The notes below the pieces were generated by a model. It did not search any database, was not told the DNA's origin, and saw nothing but the letters and a program-made list of their open reading frames with translations. The translations under genes were made by a program, and so were the position numbers. DNA of 64,000 nt, taken from Desulfoluna butyratoxydans (GTDB lineage: Bacteria > Desulfobacterota > Desulfobacteria > Desulfobacterales > Desulfolunaceae). This document shows positions 61,270 to 64,000 of the stretch, in pieces. Positions within the stretch are counted from its first letter, which is position 1. Every line of letters starts with the position of its first letter. Where the stretch lies: contig NZ_CAADHO010000001.1 of the NCBI RefSeq assembly GCF_900699765.1, forward strand, positions 1 to 64,000, written 5' to 3'.

Positions 61270-62217
61270 ATGGCCGCCCTGGACCCCATAGCCGCCCTCT
61301 CCGCCCTCTATCAGGGCGTGCTCAAAAAAGGGGAGCCCATGGCCGGCCACACCACCTTCAGGACCGGGGGCCCTTGTGACCTCTACCTGGAGCCCGAAAG
61401 CCTGGACGACCTGCGCATCGCCGTGGCCTTCCTCACCCAGCAGGGCATGCCCCTCACCGTGGTGGGGGGCGGCAGCAACCTGCTGGTCCGGGACAAAGGC
61501 ATCGAAGGAGCCGTCATCTCCCTGGCCGGGCTCGACACCCAGGTCACCGAAACCCGGGAGGGGGAGTCCACCATCCTGACGGTTCCCGCAGGGGCCAAGA
61601 CCCAGCACCTGTGCCGGTATGCCGCGATGAACGGCCTTGAAGGGCTCACCTTTGCCACGGGGATTCCCGGCACCGTGGGCGGGGCCCTTGCCATGAACGC
61701 AAGCACCGACCCCAAGGGGTTTGGGGCCATTGTGGACGCCTTGACGGTGGTGGACATCTCCGGAAAAATCCGCACCGTGCCGCGCAGCGCCCTTGAAATC
61801 GGCTACCGCCACCTTGCCATTGACGGCAAAACCCGCCATGATGACGGGTTTCCCATCATCGTGGAGGTGAAGCTTCGTCTCACGTCCGGGGACAGCGACG
61901 CCCTGGTGGCCCAACGCGAAGCCCTTTTGACCCGACGCAAGGCAAGCCAGCCCGTGGGCCAGGCCAGCGCCGGATGCTTTTTCAAGAACCCGGAAGGCGG
62001 CCCTTCAGCGGGCAAGCTCATCGACGATTTGGGCCTCAAGGGAGAGGCCGTCGGAGGAGCGAAGGTCTCCGAGCTGCACGCCAACTACCTGGTCAACGCA
62101 GGAGGCGCCACCACCGCCGATATTCTGGCACTGGCGGCACGTATCAAAGAGAAGGTCCAACAGGCCCACGGCATAACCCTGGAAGAAGAGGTGACCCTTG
62201 TCGGCAGGGAAACGTAA
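61270..62217 (+). CDS. murB: UDP-N-acetylenolpyruvoylglucosamine reductase MurB
   Basis: 315 residues. FAD-binding TVVGGGSNLLVRD (64-75), GIPGTVGGALAMNA, and the substrate segment PVGQASAGCFFKNPEGGPSAGKLID. The usual proton-donor Ser of the A-G-S-x-F-K-N-P motif is Cys here, a substitution also known in other MurB enzymes. Overlaps ftsQ by 20 bases. Confidence 0.95.
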   Translation: MAALDPIAALSALYQGVLKKGEPMAGHTTFRTGGPCDLYLEPESLDDLRIAVAFLTQQGMPLTVVGGGSNLLVRDKGIEGAVISLAGLDTQVTETREGESTILTVPAGAKTQHLCRYAAMNGLEGLTFATGIPGTVGGALAMNASTDPKGFGAIVDALTVVDISGKIRTVPRSALEIGYRHLAIDGKTRHDDGFPIIVEVKLRLTSGDSDALVAQREALLTRRKASQPVGQASAGCFFKNPEGGPSAGKLIDDLGLKGEAVGGAKVSELHANYLVNAGGATTADILALAARIKEKVQQAHGITLEEEVTLVGRET

Positions 62218-63037
62218 ACCAGCCAAAAAGAACCGCTTCGTGGTACCTGAAGCGGTCCGCCTGGAGAGGCGGCGCCAGAGGCGCCGGGCCTTCCTCTTCG
62301 GCACAGGGCTTCTCTGCCTGGCCGCCGTGTGCAGCGCCCTGTGCGTGGTCTCCTACGCCTGGCTGACCCAGACCCCCTTGTTCAAGGCCCGGTTCGTCAT
62401 CGTCTCGGGCAACCGTGTGGTCACCCACGGGGCGGTCCTGGAGACGGCGGGCATCCACAACGGGGACAACATCTTCGGCATCAACCTGGATGTGGCCCGA
62501 ACACGCCTTGTGGCCCACCCGTGGGTGGATACGGCGTCCGTCATCCGGGAGTTTCCCAACCGGATCATCATCCGGGTCACCGAGCACACCCCGGTGGCCG
62601 TGGCCGAAATCGGTCACCCCTACCTGGTGAACAGCCGGGGAGAGATTTTCGAGAAGGGCAGCAAGGCCTTTGAAGGCCTTCCCGTCTTCAAGAACCTGAA
62701 GCGAGGCAGCCTGCCTTTGGCCGACGGTGCTTCCGCAGACCGCAGCGGCACCGTACACAGGGAGATCAAGGAACTTATTCCCCTGCTGGACAGCCTGACC
62801 CGAAAGGGGGGCCGTTTTGTCATGACCGGTGCCGTGGCCGACCCGGACACCGGCCTTCGCCTCCTCACCGAAGGGGCGACCCAGAGCATCGACCTGGGAT
62901 TCGGCCACTACGAGAAAAAAATCAAGCGGGTAAACGAACTCTTTGCCCTTCTGGAAAAAAAAGTGAACCTTACCGCTGTTGCCGCCATCGACGTCAGTGA
63001 CCCCAACAGCGTTGTTATCAAACCGGCAAAAAGTTAA
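62198..63037 (+). CDS. ftsQ: Cell division protein FtsQ
   Basis: 279 residues from a TTG start inside murB. A basic cytoplasmic tail (RLERRRQRRR), one membrane span (about 30-52), the POTRA domain (FKARFVIVSGNRVVTHGAVLETAGIHNGDNIFGINLDVARTRLVAHPWVDTASVIREFPNRIIIRVTEHTPVA) and the FtsQ beta domain. Bridges FtsL and the late divisome. Other start codons are few; ribosome site is weak. Confidence 0.9.
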   Translation: MSAGKRKPAKKNRFVVPEAVRLERRRQRRRAFLFGTGLLCLAAVCSALCVVSYAWLTQTPLFKARFVIVSGNRVVTHGAVLETAGIHNGDNIFGINLDVARTRLVAHPWVDTASVIREFPNRIIIRVTEHTPVAVAEIGHPYLVNSRGEIFEKGSKAFEGLPVFKNLKRGSLPLADGASADRSGTVHREIKELIPLLDSLTRKGGRFVMTGAVADPDTGLRLLTEGATQSIDLGFGHYEKKIKRVNELFALLEKKVNLTAVAAIDVSDPNSVVIKPAKS

Positions 63038-63049
63038 AGGAGGATGCCC

Positions 63050-64000
63050 ATGCAGGCACATGAGGATATTATTGTCGGCCTGGATATAGGCACAACAAAG
63101 ATCTGTGCTGTTGTCGGGGAACGCTCAGGGGACGACGTAAACATCATCGGCACCGGCACCCACCCCTCCATCGGGCTCAACAAAGGGGTGGTCATCGACA
63201 TTGAGGCCACAGTGGATTCCATCAAAAAAGCGGTGGAAGAAGCAGAACTCATGGCCGGTTGCGAAATCTCCTCCGTCTATGCCGGAATCGCAGGCGGGCA
63301 CATCACCAGCCTCAACAGCCACGGCGTCATCGCCATCAAGGGGCGCGAAGTAACCCAGGAAGACGTGGACCGTGTCATCGAGGCGGCAAAAGCCGTTTCC
63401 ATTCCCATGGACCGTGAGGTGATCCACGTGCTCCCCCAGGAGTACATCGTCGACGACCAGAAAGGGGTGCACAACCCCATCGGCATGACCGGCGTTCGCC
63501 TGGAAGCCAAGGTGCACATCGTGGTGGGTGCGGCCTCCTCGGCCCACAACATCATCAAGTGTGCCAACAAGGCGGGCCTGGATGTCAACGACGTGGTCCT
63601 TGAATCTTTGGCCTCGGGCAGCGCGGTCCTCACCGACGAAGAGCGGGACCTGGGCACCGCCCTCATCGACATCGGAGGCGGCACCACGGACCTGGCCGTC
63701 TTCTCCGGCGGCAACATCCAGCACACTTTTGTGCTGGCCATCGGCGGCCTGCAGCTCACCAACGATATCTCCATCGGCCTTCGGGCGAGCAAGAACGACG
63801 CCGAAAAAATCAAGCTCAAGTACGGCACCTGCCTGTCCAGCGCCGTCTCCCCCACGGAGACCATCGAGGTGCCGGGCATGGGTGGCCGCGAGCCCCGCAG
63901 CATGCCCCGCCAGGTGCTGGGAGAGATCCTGGAACCCCGGGTGGAAGAGATCTGTGCCCTTGTGAAGCGTGAAATCTTCCGGGCCGGCCTTGAAAACCAG
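63050..64000 (+). CDS. ftsA: Cell division protein FtsA (partial, cut by window end)
   Basis: 317 codons visible from ATG 63,050, which has AAAGGAGG at 63,037-63,044; an ATG two codons earlier touches that site. Actin-fold motifs: IVGLDIGTTKICAVVGE (phosphate 1), ALIDIGGGTTDLAVFSGG (phosphate 2), and the 1C domain (HITSLNSHGVIAIKGREVTQEDVDRVIEAAKAVSIPMDREVIHVLPQEYIVD). Anchors FtsZ to the membrane; the amphipathic C-terminus and ftsZ are beyond the window. Confidence 0.96.
   Translation, partial: MQAHEDIIVGLDIGTTKICAVVGERSGDDVNIIGTGTHPSIGLNKGVVIDIEATVDSIKKAVEEAELMAGCEISSVYAGIAGGHITSLNSHGVIAIKGREVTQEDVDRVIEAAKAVSIPMDREVIHVLPQEYIVDDQKGVHNPIGMTGVRLEAKVHIVVGAASSAHNIIKCANKAGLDVNDVVLESLASGSAVLTDEERDLGTALIDIGGGTTDLAVFSGGNIQHTFVLAIGGLQLTNDISIGLRASKNDAEKIKLKYGTCLSSAVSPTETIEVPGMGGREPRSMPRQVLGEILEPRVEEICALVKREIFRAGLENQ

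Overview
The window joins two very different pieces of one GC-rich chromosome. Positions 1 to about 30,700 are most of a P2-like (phage-kappa type) prophage. From about 30,700 to the right end is ordinary host chromosome, closing with a division and cell-wall (dcw) cluster. A four-subunit 2-oxoacid:ferredoxin oxidoreductase, a meso-diaminopimelate type MurE, a dcw order without ddl, and many dispersed GC-rich intergenic palindromes suggest a Gram-negative anaerobe, most likely Desulfobacterota (Desulfobacterales-like). That placement is inference; there is no rRNA gene to confirm it.

Prophage layout. Leftward late genes (1-12,191): scaffold/protease O, capsid N, terminase M, head completion L, tail completion R and S, sheath, tube, a lysis-like cassette, a tail assembly chaperone with a probable -1 frameshift, tape measure, baseplate, and a tail fibre cut by the window edge. 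Rightward (12,351-15,435): terminase ATPase P, portal Q and the Ogr-like late activator. Then comes a low-GC cargo block (15,480-21,500): three unknown small genes; a tightly coupled operon of COG2509-like FAD dehydrogenase, endonuclease IV-like TIM barrel and NadR-like P-loop protein; and a membrane-tethered protein with a dUTPase/dCTP-deaminase fold that seems to have lost its catalytic residues. Next are an iteron-rich AT-rich region (21,993-22,285) that looks like the replication origin, the primase-helicase, a second copy of its helicase domain with a broken P-loop, small early genes, a CII-like regulator, a Cro-like protein diverging from a CI-type repressor, and an integrase next to a tRNA-Gly 3' fragment (30,669-30,701). 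That fragment marks the prophage end.

Host part. From left to right: a membrane protein flanked by inverted REP-like palindromes; a structured leader before an IscU/NifU-type scaffold; a DUF2845 protein; an orphan UmuD; an NlpC/P60 lipoprotein; an NDH-2-like flavoprotein; korDABC; an alkyltransferase-like (ATL) protein; a YejABEF-type peptide ABC transporter; a lipid kinase; and mraZ-rsmH-ftsL-ftsI-murE-murF-mraY-murD-ftsW-murG-murC-murB-ftsQ-ftsA (ftsA cut by the window end). Gaps between 30.8 and 47.2 kb hold several repeat families.

The best candidates for something undescribed are the three-gene operon at 17,119-19,898 and the neighbouring tethered dUTPase-fold protein at 20,036-21,277. 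Both sit where P2-like phages usually carry anti-phage or conversion cargo. Start codons were chosen from ribosome binding sites and family N-termini. No database search was run, so family names rest on recognised motifs and gene order.
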